64,000 bases of DNA from Mauremys mutica. Lineage: Eukaryota > Chordata > Testudines > Geoemydidae. Numbering within the stretch: position 1 is the first letter of the stretch; each line of letters starts with the position of its first letter. The stretch covers positions 24,684,840-24,748,839 of the forward strand of contig NC_059077.1 in NCBI RefSeq assembly GCF_020497125.1, read 5' to 3'. Positions 22,750-33,111 of this stretch are shown here, one piece after another. The notes below the pieces were generated by a model. The model was not told the origin of the DNA. It did no database searches and saw nothing but the letters and a program-made list of their open reading frames with translations. Both the position numbers and the translations under genes were made by a program.

Positions 22750-23352
22750 ATGGATCCTGGTCTCCAGTGCTTTGGACCTGGGCTGTCTTTGGACCTGGGA
22801 GACCACTTGGGTGAGCTGAGCACCCAGGACCACTGGTTGCAGGATGATCTGGACCTCCATATCAACATCAGGGAGCTCAGAGCGGTTCGCCTGGCCTGCC
22901 AGGAGTTCTTGCCCCATCTGAAGGGCAAGGTGGTGCAGGTCCTGATGGACAACACTGCCGTGATATGTTACATCAACAGTCAGGGAAGTGCCAGGTCTTC
23001 GGCCCTTTGTCAAGAAGCTCTCTGTCTTTGGGATTTTTGTGTGTGGCATGCCATTAATCTGATAGCCACACACCTGCCTGGAACCAGGAACCTCCTGGCA
23101 GATAACCTCAGCAGGACTTTCTCCTCTCGCCTTGAGTGGCCATTCCATCCGGAGGTGGTCAGTATAATCCTCCAGAGATGGGGGACTCCCCGGGTGGACC
23201 TGGTTCATGTCCAGGCAGAACAGAAAATGCGTGTTCTGTTCAATCTGAGGAATGGATGGGTGCTCCCTGTCAGATGCCTTTCTCATTCCATGGTCATCGA
23301 TGTACGCTTTCCCGCCAGCACCACTGGCAAAATAGGGCAAAAATTATCCTAA
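22750..23352 (+). pseudogene. DIRS RNase H remnant
   Basis: A 200-residue open frame. It contains HINIRELRAVRLACQEFLPH at residues about 37-56 (conserved glutamate), then VLMDNTAVICYINSQG (catalytic aspartate) and ATHLPGTRNLLADNLSR (the terminal aspartate). These are the RNase H motifs seen in DIRS elements downstream of the reverse transcriptase. The frame differs from that of the reverse transcriptase, so an indel separates them. A long antisense frame over 22621-23340 is a shadow. Confidence 0.85.
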
Positions 23353-23369
23353 TAGCCCCATGTGGCCTT

Positions 23370-24480
23370 GCCAGCACTGGTTTGGCGCGTTGTGGAGCCT
23401 TTGGGTAGCCGCCCTGCTGCAGCTGCCCTCTGGCTGGATCTGCTGTCACAGAACCACAGCGGCTTTTTGCATCCAAACCTTGTGGTGCTGCACTTGACAG
23501 CTTGGCTATTGCATGGTTAAGCGCAGATAAATGGGCATGCTCGGCTCGTGTCCATCAGGTCTTGCTGGGTAGCAGGAAACCCTTCACCAGAGCGATTTAC
23601 CTGGCCAAATGGAATAGATTCACATGTTCGGCCTCAGAATGGCATATTCTGGTTGAGCAGGCCTCGCTGTGGGAGATCCTGGATTATCTGTTGCACCTCA
23701 AACTGCCAGGTTTGTCCCTGTCATCAATCAAGGTCCATCTGGCCGCTGTCTCGGCTTTCTATCCTCCGTTCCAAGGCAAGTCAAACTTCACTCATGACGA
23801 CATGGTTTTAGAAAGGTCTGGAGCATCTCTCCTCGCACCTCTGGGATCTCTTCAGTGCGCCGCGCCCCCCCGACTTGAATCTTGTGCTATCGTCGCGATA
23901 ACGTCAGCCTGCCGGTGTCCAAGATCGGGGGCTTACTTCGGAGCCACCCTATGCGGTCTTCTACAGGGATAAGAGTCCAGCTGCGACTGCACCCAGCATT
24001 TCTGCCCAAGGTTGTTTCCCAGTTTCATACTGGCCAGGACATATACTTGCCCGTCTTCTTTCCAAAGCCTTGTGTGTCAGATGAGGAGCAGAGGTTACAC
24101 ACCCTGGACTTCAGGAGGATGCTGGCCTTCTACATAGATAGAACAATGCCATTCTGTAAGTCAATGCAGTTCATTGTGGTGGCAGACAGAATGAAGGGTC
24201 GCCCCAGTATCTGCTCAGAGGATTTCGTCTTGCATCACGGCCTGCATCCGCTACTGCTGTGAGCTGGCGAAAGTGCCTCCACCGGTGATTGTGAAAGCAC
24301 ACTTGACTAGGGCACAAGCGTCGTCAGCGGCTTTCCTGGCACAGGTAGCAATCCAAGAGATCTGTAGGGCCGCTATCTGGTTGTCTGTCCACATGTTCGC
24401 ATCTCATTATGTGCTGACCCAGCAAGCTCGAGATGACTCTGCCTTTGGCAGAGCAGTGCTGCAAGTTGCAAGACCGTGAA
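23370..24480 (+). pseudogene. DIRS tyrosine recombinase remnant
   Basis: This is the tyrosine recombinase (phage-integrase family) that joins the circular DNA intermediate to the target. The N-terminal part (frame 23502-23972) reads FTRAIYLAKWNRFT and LLHLKLPGLSLSSIKVHLAA, the SAM-like DNA-binding domain. After a frameshift, 23882-24262 reads VQLRLHPAFLPKVVSQFH and IYLPVFFPKP. After another, 24273-24479 includes HLTR (24300-24311), the HxxR catalytic box, then QEICRAAIWLSVHMF and a tyrosine at 24408-24410 in ASHY, the likely nucleophile. The motif order supports the DIRS call and rules out a retrovirus. At least two frameshifts inactivate it. Confidence 0.85.
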
Positions 24481-24551
24481 CTACGAGCCCATTGATACTG
24501 CTTGCGGGTCACCTAGAATGTAATCAACTTAGGCAAGAACTCTAAGAAGAA

Positions 24552-24836
24552 AAAACGGTTACCCACCTTTTTCATAACTGTTCTGTGAGCTGTGTTGCTT
24601 GTGTCCAATCCATTACCTGCCCTCCTGCCTCCCTGTTGGAGTTGCCAGCAAGAAGGACCTGGGAGGGCGTAGGCCGTATGAGCGCCGCCCTCAAGGCAGC
24701 ATCACAGCTGGCCCTGTGGGTACCACTAAGGCAAAAATCTCTGACAATCATGTACGTGGGTGCGCGCACACCTAGAATGGAATGGACATGAGCAACACAT
24801 CTCAACAACAGTTAATGAAAAAGGTGGGTAACTATT
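24552..24836. repeat. DIRS right end with hairpin-forming arms and right inverted terminal repeat
   Basis: The arm at 24552-24612 (ggttacccacctttttcat, then tgagctgtgttgcttgtgtc) is complementary to the arm at about 24777-24836 (ggacatgagcaacacatctc, then aaaggtgggtaac). Inside it, 24690-24808 is the inverted copy of the left terminal repeat at 19088 (for example gccctgtgggtaccactaag and gcaaaaatctctgacaatca). The same arrangement is visible at 57.07-57.37 kb and in the 61-63.5 kb copy. Confidence 0.78.
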
Positions 24837-25971
24837 TTTTTATAAAAACTCATACACAAACACTAAACAAGAAACTCAAAGGGAATGCTACCATGTGATC
24901 TTCATAATATTTTAAAGATGCATAGTCTCAACCTTAATTTTTTTTATTTTACTATTAAGGGGAGATTTACTTGCTTACCAGTTCAGTGCAAAGTAACCAG
25001 AGCATATTAGCCAATTAAAGTTGGATTTATAGCTGCTTTGGATCACCAGAGCTGAACAAGCTAACTGAAGCTGGCTGTTAATTTGCAATTGACTTATTAC
25101 TTTAGGAGGTTGTGTGAGTGTGACTGGTAATATGTAGAGAGATGGGGGAAAGCCAGTCCCCAAGTAGCACTGTCTCTGTGCTTTTACTGTTTCCCAAGCA
25201 TTCCTCCCTCTGTTTCCACATCAGTGCTGACTCATACACATTGGAGCAGAGGCCTCAGTGCCATAGCCTTTCAAGTATACATGCCCAAACGTGTGGCAAG
25301 AGAACCTTTAAAGAGCAGTGACAGGTGGGCCAGGTATTCTACCAGTGAGAACTCTCACATGTTCAGACTCCTTCGGACTCATTACACCCGATACAATTGG
25401 TGCATTCATAATTGCTATAGAGGAAGGATAATAATTGATTGAACTTCTCTGTCACAGTGGCAAAGAGTTATCTGAGCTCTGCTTGGTTACCTGTAGCCTT
25501 TATAATCATAACAGTGGATTGAAAAAGTCATTAGTTTAGTTTTAATTCAACCTAATTTCAAAATTAATTTATATACAAAGGTTGACAAGTCTGCCTATTC
25601 TGTAATTAGTCATTCAGGTCAAAGAAATTACAAATTAAGTTTTCAATTAACTCATAAGCTAATTTACTTGTAAATTCTAAAATAATCATTCTCTACTCAA
25701 AAAGTGTGTGTACATTGTCAGTTTTCTGTTTGCTTATTATAGGTTTAATATTTAACTTACCAACTCTTTTGTTTTTATATATAGAATGAAAACTGCATAA
25801 ATGGTGGCTTGTGAAAGGCCTTTCATGCTATAGTTGTCTTCCTGATATTAGTATGATCTGAATGGTCACTTTTGGGGGTCCTATCACTGATACCCATCAT
25901 CCCCCCCCGCATCCCTGCGCCCTCTACTCCCTTCCTTCACCCCACCCCTCCCAGAATGAAGCAGGGACAGT

Positions 25972-26158
25972 GGGGGGAGGGATAGCTCAGTGGTTTGAGC
26001 ATTGGCCTGCTAAACCCAGGGTTGTGAGTTCAGTCCTTGAGGGGGCCACTTAGGGATCTGGGGCAAAAATTGGTCCTGCTAGTGAAGGCAGGGGGCTGGA
26101 CTCAATGACCTTTCAAGGTCCCTTCCAGCTCTAGGAGATTGGTATATCTCCAATTATT
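25972..26158 (+). mobile_element. tRNA-derived SINE, cryptodiran turtle type
   Basis: It starts ggggggagggatagctcagt and carries A-box (tagctcagtgg) and B-box-like (ggttgtgagttcagtcc) motifs, then the body and a ggtatatctccaatta end. It is nearly identical in length to the copies at 7417 and 27464. Immediately upstream is a C-rich stretch (25890-25950) that shows no feature. Confidence 0.88.
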
Positions 26159-27113
26159 ACCTTAATATTACCTTACCTTAACTGCAGTCCATGAACCCCC
26201 TCAGCTGGACAGTGCAGTTTGTCCCCTCCACCAGCCCTTGTACAAGACAACCACATAAAGCCCAATTACACAAGCTTAGTGGGAGTCAAGGATTTTTCAT
26301 CCCATATTACTGGATATAGTGAAAATGTCTCTATAGTAAAATGATATACATTTCTCAAACTTCTTCAGTGCAATTAGAGAGACTTTCACTCCAGCTAGTT
26401 AAACTGTTAATCTGCTTGGAATACAGAACTTCACACCTATCAGGTAGGTAATAACTGCTGCATTCCAAGAGGATTATCAGATCTCTTCCCTGCTGAATAA
26501 GAGAAGAGGGAGGAGTGGGAACAGGATTTATCTATACAAAAATATTTATACCTTTATTTAAGTTATTGCCATCAGTGATGCAGTTGTATTGATACAGCAC
26601 TGATATAGATAAAATTCAGGCATTTGCCACTATGTCATTAAACTTGTTCAGTTAAAGTTGCAGAGATGCAGTTGTACTATTATAGGCTACTACTGTAATA
26701 TGCCTATTAATTTTTCTAGCATAGATGCATTCAAAAAGAAGACAAGGTAGCTCAGTTCTAGAACTCTGTCTTTACTGGGAAAGTGAATCGGTATCCTGGT
26801 CCTCCTTCCCCCTGCAGTACTTGTAACTCTTACCAGAAGTGCATCTTCTGAAATTAATAAATATGGCTTTTATAGTTAGCACAGCTTTCACACCTCTGTC
26901 TCCTTTTCACTTCTTTTGCAGGGTGCAACTTCATAGGGCTGCCCATTCGCTCCCCACGTTAGTTGAAGGTAGATAGCTAGTGGTGGATGCAAGGATTTGA
27001 GTTGCAAAGAGATCACCTGAATGTCTTTCATGTGTCTTGTCTACACTGGATAAACTTACCAAAAAATACAAACCATTTTGAACATCAGTTAAGTTTGCTC
27101 CAGTGTCAAAACA

Positions 27114-27215
27114 AGTGAGACAAGCTTTTGAGCTTACACAGAGCTCAGATCATGACCTGACCACTGTGTAGGCTCAAAAGCTTCTCTCGCTCACCAACAG
27201 AAGTTGGTCCCATAG
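27114..27215 (+). repeat. Hairpin-forming repeat tail, family uncertain
   Basis: gagacaagcttttgagctta at 27117 is complementary to ctgtgtaggctcaaaagctt at about 27161, followed by accaacagaagttggtccca. I recognise this as a common turtle and crocodilian repeat tail, possibly Penelope-like. The family call is uncertain. Confidence 0.4.
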
Positions 27216-27463
27216 GGGAATTTATTGACTCTTGGGCAGCTCTGATTTCTTTGAGCTCCTCCACTCATCTCAGTGCAACAGGAATAATAACTCAGTTTCT
27301 CATTAGAAACTCTATCTGCCTTCAGACACCTGTACACCCACCCCGCCCCACCCACTGCTGAACAGTAGCAGAATTAATGGCCTTTCCAGGTCAGTTTCCC
27401 ATTAGAGGAGAAATCAGTGATGCAGAGTCTAGAAATTTTCTTAGTATAACTGGTTTTAATATA

Positions 27464-27650
27464 TTGAGATATACCTATCTCATAGAACTGGAAGGGACCC
27501 CGAAGGGTCATCAAGTCCAGCCCCCTGCCTTCACTAGCAGGACCAAGTACTGATTTTGCCCCAGATCCCTAGGTGGCCCCCTCAAGGATTGAACTCTCAA
27601 CCCTGGGTTTAGCAGGCCAATGCTCAAACCACTGAGCTATCCCTCCCCCT
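27464..27650 (-). mobile_element. tRNA-derived SINE, cryptodiran turtle type
   Basis: On the minus strand from 27650 it reads agggggagggatagctcagt, with the A box and a B-box-like ggttgagagttcaatcc. It includes the body segment caaaatcagtacttggtcct that is also found in the 37418 copy and is missing in the 7417 and 25972 copies. This suggests two subfamilies. Confidence 0.88.
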
Positions 27651-27659
27651 AATCTATAT

Positions 27660-30100
27660 TGTTTTATTTACAATACGTACACCAGTCCCTAAACAGAGAT
27701 GGTCAAACAGCAAGCAGGGAATCACCTCTTTCAGGAATCTTAGCCAAAATACCAATGCCCTATTCCAAGGCAGCAACTCTACTCCAAGAATTGTCTCTAG
27801 ACGGATTAAAGCAGAGAGAGCAAACTACCCTGCTACCTGCAACAGCTCCCCTAAAAGGTGGTAAAAATACAACATTTCTTTAAAAAAAAAAAAAAAAAAA
27901 AAGTGCTTATGAACAGAGAAAACTAACTTGTAAAAACTAGGCATGACAGTGTTATCTGATCCTCCTTCCCCCACCATAATGTGAACACTGGATGAGAGAA
28001 TTTTGACTGTCTCTTGCAAATGCCATCACCTTCTAATCAGAGCCCTTCTTAAGGGGCATAAAAGTCACAAAATTAATTGTAATCTTCCTTGAGAAGCATG
28101 AGTTTGTGGCGAACGTGGAGAAGTATGATCTGGCAGCAACACCTGTGAGTAATTCTGGACATAATACAATAGTAACCAAAGAAAAGGTTCTCATTTCCAA
28201 TGAGAAACAAGAAAATATTCTGGGCCTAATTCAACAGCTATCATTTGCACCCATGGCATCAGTAAGAGCCCGAATGCAACTCAAGAGCATACTAATATTG
28301 TGTGTGGAAACTCTTCAATGGAAATGTTTCCATATGAAGTCAGTACAAAGAATCCTGCTTCCTGAGTCTTCAGTTTTGTCCAACTTTACATACAAGGAAG
28401 AGGTTCCACTCTCTATGCTCCAGTTGTTGCACTGGTGGACCCATTCCATAGGTTCATTTCAGGCCACCTAATGTTGTAGTTTGATTGAATGGCAGTAACA
28501 ACCAATTCCAAGCTTGCTCAGTTTTGGGACTTGTTTTTAAAGGGTCAGATAACACAGGACACATGGACCCAATGGACAGCAAAAACATATAAAGTGGTGG
28601 AACTTGAAGCAATTAGGGCCATCATACTTCGCGTCTAAGAACATAAGAATGGCCATACTGGTTCAGATCAATTGTCTATCCAACCCAGTATCCTGTCTTC
28701 CAACAGTGGCCAATGCCAGGTGCTTCAAAGGGAATGAACAGAACAGGTAATCATCAAGTTGCCAGTCCCCTGTCGCCCATTCCCCGCTTCTGACACACAC
28801 AGCCGGGGGAGACTTCAGAGCATGATTTTGCATCCCTGCCCATCCTAGCTAATAGCCATTGATGGACCTATCTAGATATAGACCCGCAGAACGTTTCTGT
28901 ACTAGTCATGACAGGCAAGGCTACAACAATGGGATATGTGAACAGACAAGGAGGAACAAAGTTTTGAACTCTTCACAAGGAAGCCAGCCTATACTTTGGA
29001 CCCTACATATCAGATGGTGCGTATTATAATGGACTGGCTTAGCAGGGTGGAGAGAGATCCAGGGTGAATAGTTCCTGAGTGTGAGAGTCATTGTGTCACC
29101 TAAGGCTTCAGATTGCTGAGCTTAGATCTATTCACCTCAAGGTCAAAGACTTATATGTCCTTAACAAGATAGGGACCTAGAAGCAGTGGTGAAAGATGCT
29201 GCTTTTCATGACCCTTGGAGCCACTCTCCATGTGTTCCTTCTGAAGACAATCCATAACTAAAAAGATCACAGCAGAACCAAGTCTCAGTAACAATTGTGC
29301 CTCACTTCACTTGGTGACATGGTTCTTAGACTTAATCCAGATGCAGACCACACATCTGGTAATGCAGCCTCAAATCAGACCACCTGGCAACAGTGTCAAA
29401 AATTCACCAAAGCCCTAATTTGCTATGTCTACCAGCCTAGAATTTGAAAAGTAGAAAATGAGTTATCCAGGAACTCCCCAAAACTCTCTGCTATATTTAT
29501 GTTTTCTTGAAAGAAAATCAATACACACAAGCAAAATTCAGATACTCCTGTTATAAATGACACGTGAATAATTTGCAAATATTAAGCATAACCTAGAGTG
29601 CATGCAGTGTGGCTTATTTATAGGTCCAAAACCATGCACCCTTAAGAAACACGTTTCAGCCATTTTGAGCATGATGAGCTGGGAAAGAACTGAGCTGATT
29701 GCTAGACACAAGTACTTCCCCCATTTACTAAGGACAGCATCATTGATAAATCCTTCACAGGTTAACAGGCACCTGCAAGCCCTGCTTTTTTCCTCATAAT
29801 CAGGATCTCCTCCTTAACTGTTATCGCCTCTTCAAAGAGAACTTTGGAAATATATGTTTATCCATGAAGCCTCAGTACTGCAGCATGATATTCTGATTAC
29901 AACGGACCCAGCATTAATGCTGAAAGTTGACTTTTTCTTCCTCGGGACAAAAGGGTGGAGGTAATACTGTCCTCCCGAGTCCCTTGAACACCTTAGATAC
30001 TAGAAGGATGACCAAAATATATCTGTCCAAGGTTGAGGCCTCCAGAAATGAAAGATACTTCATGTTCTGTAGCAGCTAGCCATCCAGTAAAAACAGCCTA
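27660..30100 (+). pseudogene. Decayed DIRS copy (reverse transcriptase/RNase H part), split by a CR1 fragment
   Basis: The frame 28106-28471 reads ENILGLIQQLSFAPMASVRA and CFHMKSVQRILLPE, then MLQLLHWW, matching the region between reverse transcriptase and RNase H in DIRS elements. Near 28600-28635 ELEAIRAIILRV is the start of the RNase H. A CR1 piece then interrupts, and at about 28880-28975 the frame resumes with VLVMTGKATTMGYVNRQGGT, the counterpart of VLMDNTAVICYINSQGS in the 19.1-24.8 kb copy, with the catalytic DN altered. The rest, to about 30.1 kb, is more decayed and its end is not defined. The left part is uncertain upstream of 28.0 kb, where a poly-A run (27882-27902) lies. Confidence 0.65.
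28636..28872 (-). mobile_element. CR1 LINE 3'-end fragment
   Basis: The + strand sequence aagaacataagaatggccat, then ccagtatcctgtcttccaac and caatgccaggtgcttcaaag, is the reverse of a CR1 3' end, near-identical in type to the longer copy at 37291. The element is truncated at its 5' side near 28870, as usual for CR1. It lies inside the RNase H of a DIRS remnant. Confidence 0.85.
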
Positions 30101-31555
30101 ATAGGAAGATGGATTAAATTAAGTGTCTTGGAAACTTGCGAATATAGGTAGGCAACTCCATTTGTGGGTATTGATGCACACACAGCTGAGAAATGGCAGA
30201 GATTTGATGGTCAGAGGGGTTGAATGCTTCATTTAAGGAAATCTGCAAAGCAATAACTTTGTTTTCGAGGCACTATGAAATGTCCATCGTGTCTGCCGCT
30301 GTTAGCTTTTGGTAGGAGAATTTTATAACAAATTATATTTCAGTAACTGGTCATGCCCCTGAGACTTAATTTGTATATAATTAATCATTCACCATCCCAG
30401 GAATTGCAGTCACTATGAACATCCCATTTTGAAGATATAATGGACATCTCCCTTCCCTACTTATGAACTTCCCTTCTCAAACCCCTTATGTCCAGTAGGC
30501 TGGCCCACCCATTTAATTGGCTAATTTTCCAAAGTTGTTCTGGAGTGCTTTTGCTAATGTAAAGTTTAGTTAGTATTTATTTCAACTTAGGTAGCTACCT
30601 ACTCAGGATATGATTTCTAAGAGGACGTCTAAAGCCACATACAAGTCACACCTCAGATTCTGTCTCCCTACTGCATCATAGCAAGTAGTTATTGAAAGGT
30701 CTAGGAAAGGACATTTCCAGGTAAAAATAACTTTTTTTTCCATTCATACTTCTGTTTCTGTAATGCACCATAACTGAGTTTATATTGAAATGATACAGAG
30801 GCTGCAACAGTTACAAAACACAGCTGCTTGTTTGCTTCTTAGGCATGATAGTGGGTTACTGCTATGTCCAAGGCATACACTCTAAGAAGTTAGATTAAAA
30901 ACCTAGATACTGTTGTGGTCAGGTTGCAGTACAACACTACTTTATTTCTTAGAATTCAGAACTATAACGCATGAAGAATTCCAAATCATACTTCTCCCTA
31001 ACATAGAGGCACAACTCATCCCCCTGTATTCTAGGCTGTCTGCAGACTGAGTGCTGCTAGGTCCAGATTACATGCTTCCCTAGAGAGTCACCCTGCCTGC
31101 AAACAGGATTATGAAAACCCCTGAGAATCTGAAGTGATAGATCACAATTTTAACAGTTTCAATATATCACAGTTACACTCACCCTTCATGATAGATGCTA
31201 GCTGTTTGTATACCTAGGGGTACAATTCAAGGTCTTCATATATAGAGCTCTTCATAATCTAGGCCCAGATGATTTAACAGATTGCCTTTTTACCCTGTGT
31301 TCCTTCCTGATAGATACAGTTGTTTGCAACAGTTAAAGCTGAATCAGGACTGGGTTGAGAAATGTATTTTTCTCTGCATTCAGTTGAAGCAGGCAAGAGA
31401 TCTGCTGGAGTCCCACATAAGATAAAGTTTAAACCATGCTACAAGTTTGCCTTATTTAACTTGGCCTATTTTTACATTTATTTCCCTCCTTCACTTGCTT
31501 TCATTTCAGTTCAGCTTTGTCCATCCCTCCCACCCCCCCTCTCGGCTCTTACTAG

Positions 31556-32171
31556 AGTAAAAGCTGTTTTATCCGGCACTTCAACTGGAAAGCTCTGGTC
31601 ATCATCTAAAGTCCTGCTTATAGTCCAGTTGGCATGGGGCCCTGCAGGGGGTTGGGGCATGGGAGGGGGTGTGGAGTGTGGGCTCTGGGAAGGAGTTTGG
31701 ATGGGGAGGGAGCTCGGGGCAGCCAGTTGGGGCACGGGAGGGAGTGTAGAGTGCTGGATCCAGGGGCGCTCACCTCAGGCGGCAACCTGTCCCGGCTGCT
31801 CCTAGGAGGTACAGCAGGTGGCTCTGTGCGCTGCCTCTGCCCGCAGCTCCCATTGGCTGTGTTTCCCATGGGAGTTGCAGAGCCAGCACGTGGGATGGGG
31901 CGGGGGCAGCGCGCAGAGCCGCCTGCTGCGCTCTGCCTATGAGCAGCCAGGACAGGTAGCCACTTACGGAGAGCTGCCCAAGGTGAGCACCCCCTGGATT
32001 TGGCACCCTGTGCCCCAACCCCCTGCCTGAGCCCCCTCCTGTACCCAAATTCCCTCCCAGAGCCTGTACCCCAAACCTCTCCCCCCCGCTCCACCCGCAC
32101 CCAAACTCCCTCCCTCTTAGTTAACTGGCACCCCCTATTCTCCCAGCATGCCAGATAAAACAGCTTTTACT
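31556..32171. mobile_element. Tc1/mariner- or Tigger-like non-autonomous DNA transposon (616 bp)
   Basis: The ends agtaaaagctgttttatccg and, on the complementary strand from 32171, agtaaaagctgttttatctg form a terminal inverted repeat of about 22 bp with one mismatch. The interior is GC-rich with no transposase frame. The style of the ends suggests a pogo/Tigger relative. The flanking bases (ctag on the left, atat on the right) do not give a clear TA duplication. Long frames on both strands are due to composition. Confidence 0.7.
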
Positions 32172-33011
32172 ATATTTTGGAATTGATGGATAGTATGTTT
32201 TTCCTTGGGGGCTATTGCAATTTATTCTTGTTCAAGGTTTTTTTAATTACTGCATGGATGTATGCAGTATTTGACTGGTTCTTTAAAAAATGTTTCTTGT
32301 TTGATTGTATGATGCTTACTGGAAAGCACAAAACCCCTCATAAATGTGCTGGAAAAAAAACGATATTGTGTCTGGATGTGTGTTACAGGCCACTGGTTTA
32401 TTACTAGTTCATTTTCATGGGTATTGCTGTAAAGCCATATTTGTCTGTTCTGTCATTTGGGAAATACTGTTGGAGAACAATAATTTCTTTTTAATTTGGC
32501 TTTAGACCCATCATCTCAACCCAATCCTCCCACCCAATTTAATAGCTTAGAAGTGTTTTTTTGCTATTGTACAAAGTATTGTTTAATTACAGATTAATTA
32601 TTTTACTGTTTGACTCAACTGTGGTGTGTAATCCAGGTCCCTATTTTAAAATACAAAGAGTTTATCATTGTCTGTATTTGCCTACAGGAATAGGAGAGAT
32701 GGGAAAAAATAAATATAAAAAACTACCTTTGAAATGCATTCCTGATATAGATCTGCTTCTTAAGTGAATTTTGTATATAATCTAATACATACATTTATGA
32801 GTATGTATCATAAATATGAAATATACATGTTAAATGGAGCTGAGTGTGCAAATGTTTTTTCTAATTTAATTGTAAGTACAGGATATTAATGTGGTGAGTG
32901 TACCCTTTATATTCCTATAAAAAGTAGTTCCTCAAGAAAAACCTAAGAGTTGAAAATGTACAACATATACATATGGTAACACTGATTTTTTATTTTATTT
33001 TTTTTAAACAG

Positions 33012-33111
33012 GAATGATGATGCCACAGTATAAACTTTCTCAGAATTCCATGCATGGTAGTCCTGCATCTTCCAATTATCAACAAACCACTATCTCACAT
33101 AGCCCTTCCAG
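33012..33111 (+). CDS. NIPBL: NIPBL coding exon 4 (exon 5)
   Basis: A 100-base exon for codons 121-153 and two bases of 154. It reads GMMMPQYKLSQNSMHGSPAS, then SNYQQTTISHSPS, recognised as NIPBL (mammals have S where this has P in MMMPQYK, from memory). The acceptor follows a T-rich tract ending tttttaaacag and the donor is gtaatg. The segment is rich in serine, glutamine and asparagine, low complexity and probably disordered. Phase is kept on both sides. Confidence 0.96.

Larger units (their letters stand above)
19088..24815 (+). mobile_element. DIRS-type tyrosine-recombinase retrotransposon, nearly full length (about 5.7 kb)
   Basis: The element has a left terminal repeat at 19088-19200 whose inverted copy lies at about 24690-24808. 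Between them, in order on the + strand, are remnants of a gag-like ORF1, a reverse transcriptase with a YLDD box, an RNase H with LMDN and a tyrosine recombinase with HxxR and a downstream tyrosine. This order, with inverted rather than direct terminal repeats and no aspartic protease or DDE integrase seen, is that of DIRS elements. All reading frames carry stops or frameshifts, so the copy is dead. It makes up roughly a third of NIPBL intron 4 and lies in the same orientation as the gene. DIRS elements insert by recombination and usually leave no target duplication; none was seen. Confidence 0.85.
14461..33011 (+). other. NIPBL: NIPBL intron 4 (18.6 kb)
   Basis: The largest complete intron here. 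It contains a hAT-like region (17.9-18.6 kb), a nearly complete DIRS element (19.1-24.8 kb), two SINEs, a hairpin-forming repeat tail (27.1 kb), a decayed DIRS copy split by CR1 (about 27.7-30.1 kb) and a Tigger-like element (31.56-32.17 kb). Stretches 14.5-17.8 kb, 24.85-25.97 kb, 30.2-31.5 kb and 32.2-33.0 kb show no gene. Part of 16.3-17.3 kb (for example ttatatcatgcatgatagag) looks like an old repeat of unknown type. There are homopolymer runs at about 14500-14512 (A) and 14732-14747 (T). Confidence 0.9.

Noticed and set aside
22621..23340. 239-residue minus-strand open frame
   Set aside because: Antisense shadow of the DIRS RNase H, whose + strand frame carries the expected catalytic motifs.
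21760..24480. Endogenous retrovirus
   Set aside because: There is a reverse transcriptase and RNase H, but a tyrosine recombinase replaces the DDE integrase, no protease or envelope is seen, and the terminal repeats are inverted. This is DIRS, not a retrovirus.
25972..26045. tRNA gene
   Set aside because: A- and B-box motifs are present, but the sequence lacks a proper anticodon arm and acceptor pairing and is repeated four times with the same SINE body.
31618..32100. 160-residue minus-strand open frame and several overlapping ones
   Set aside because: They lie wholly inside the GC-rich Tigger-like element 31556-32171 and resemble no protein.
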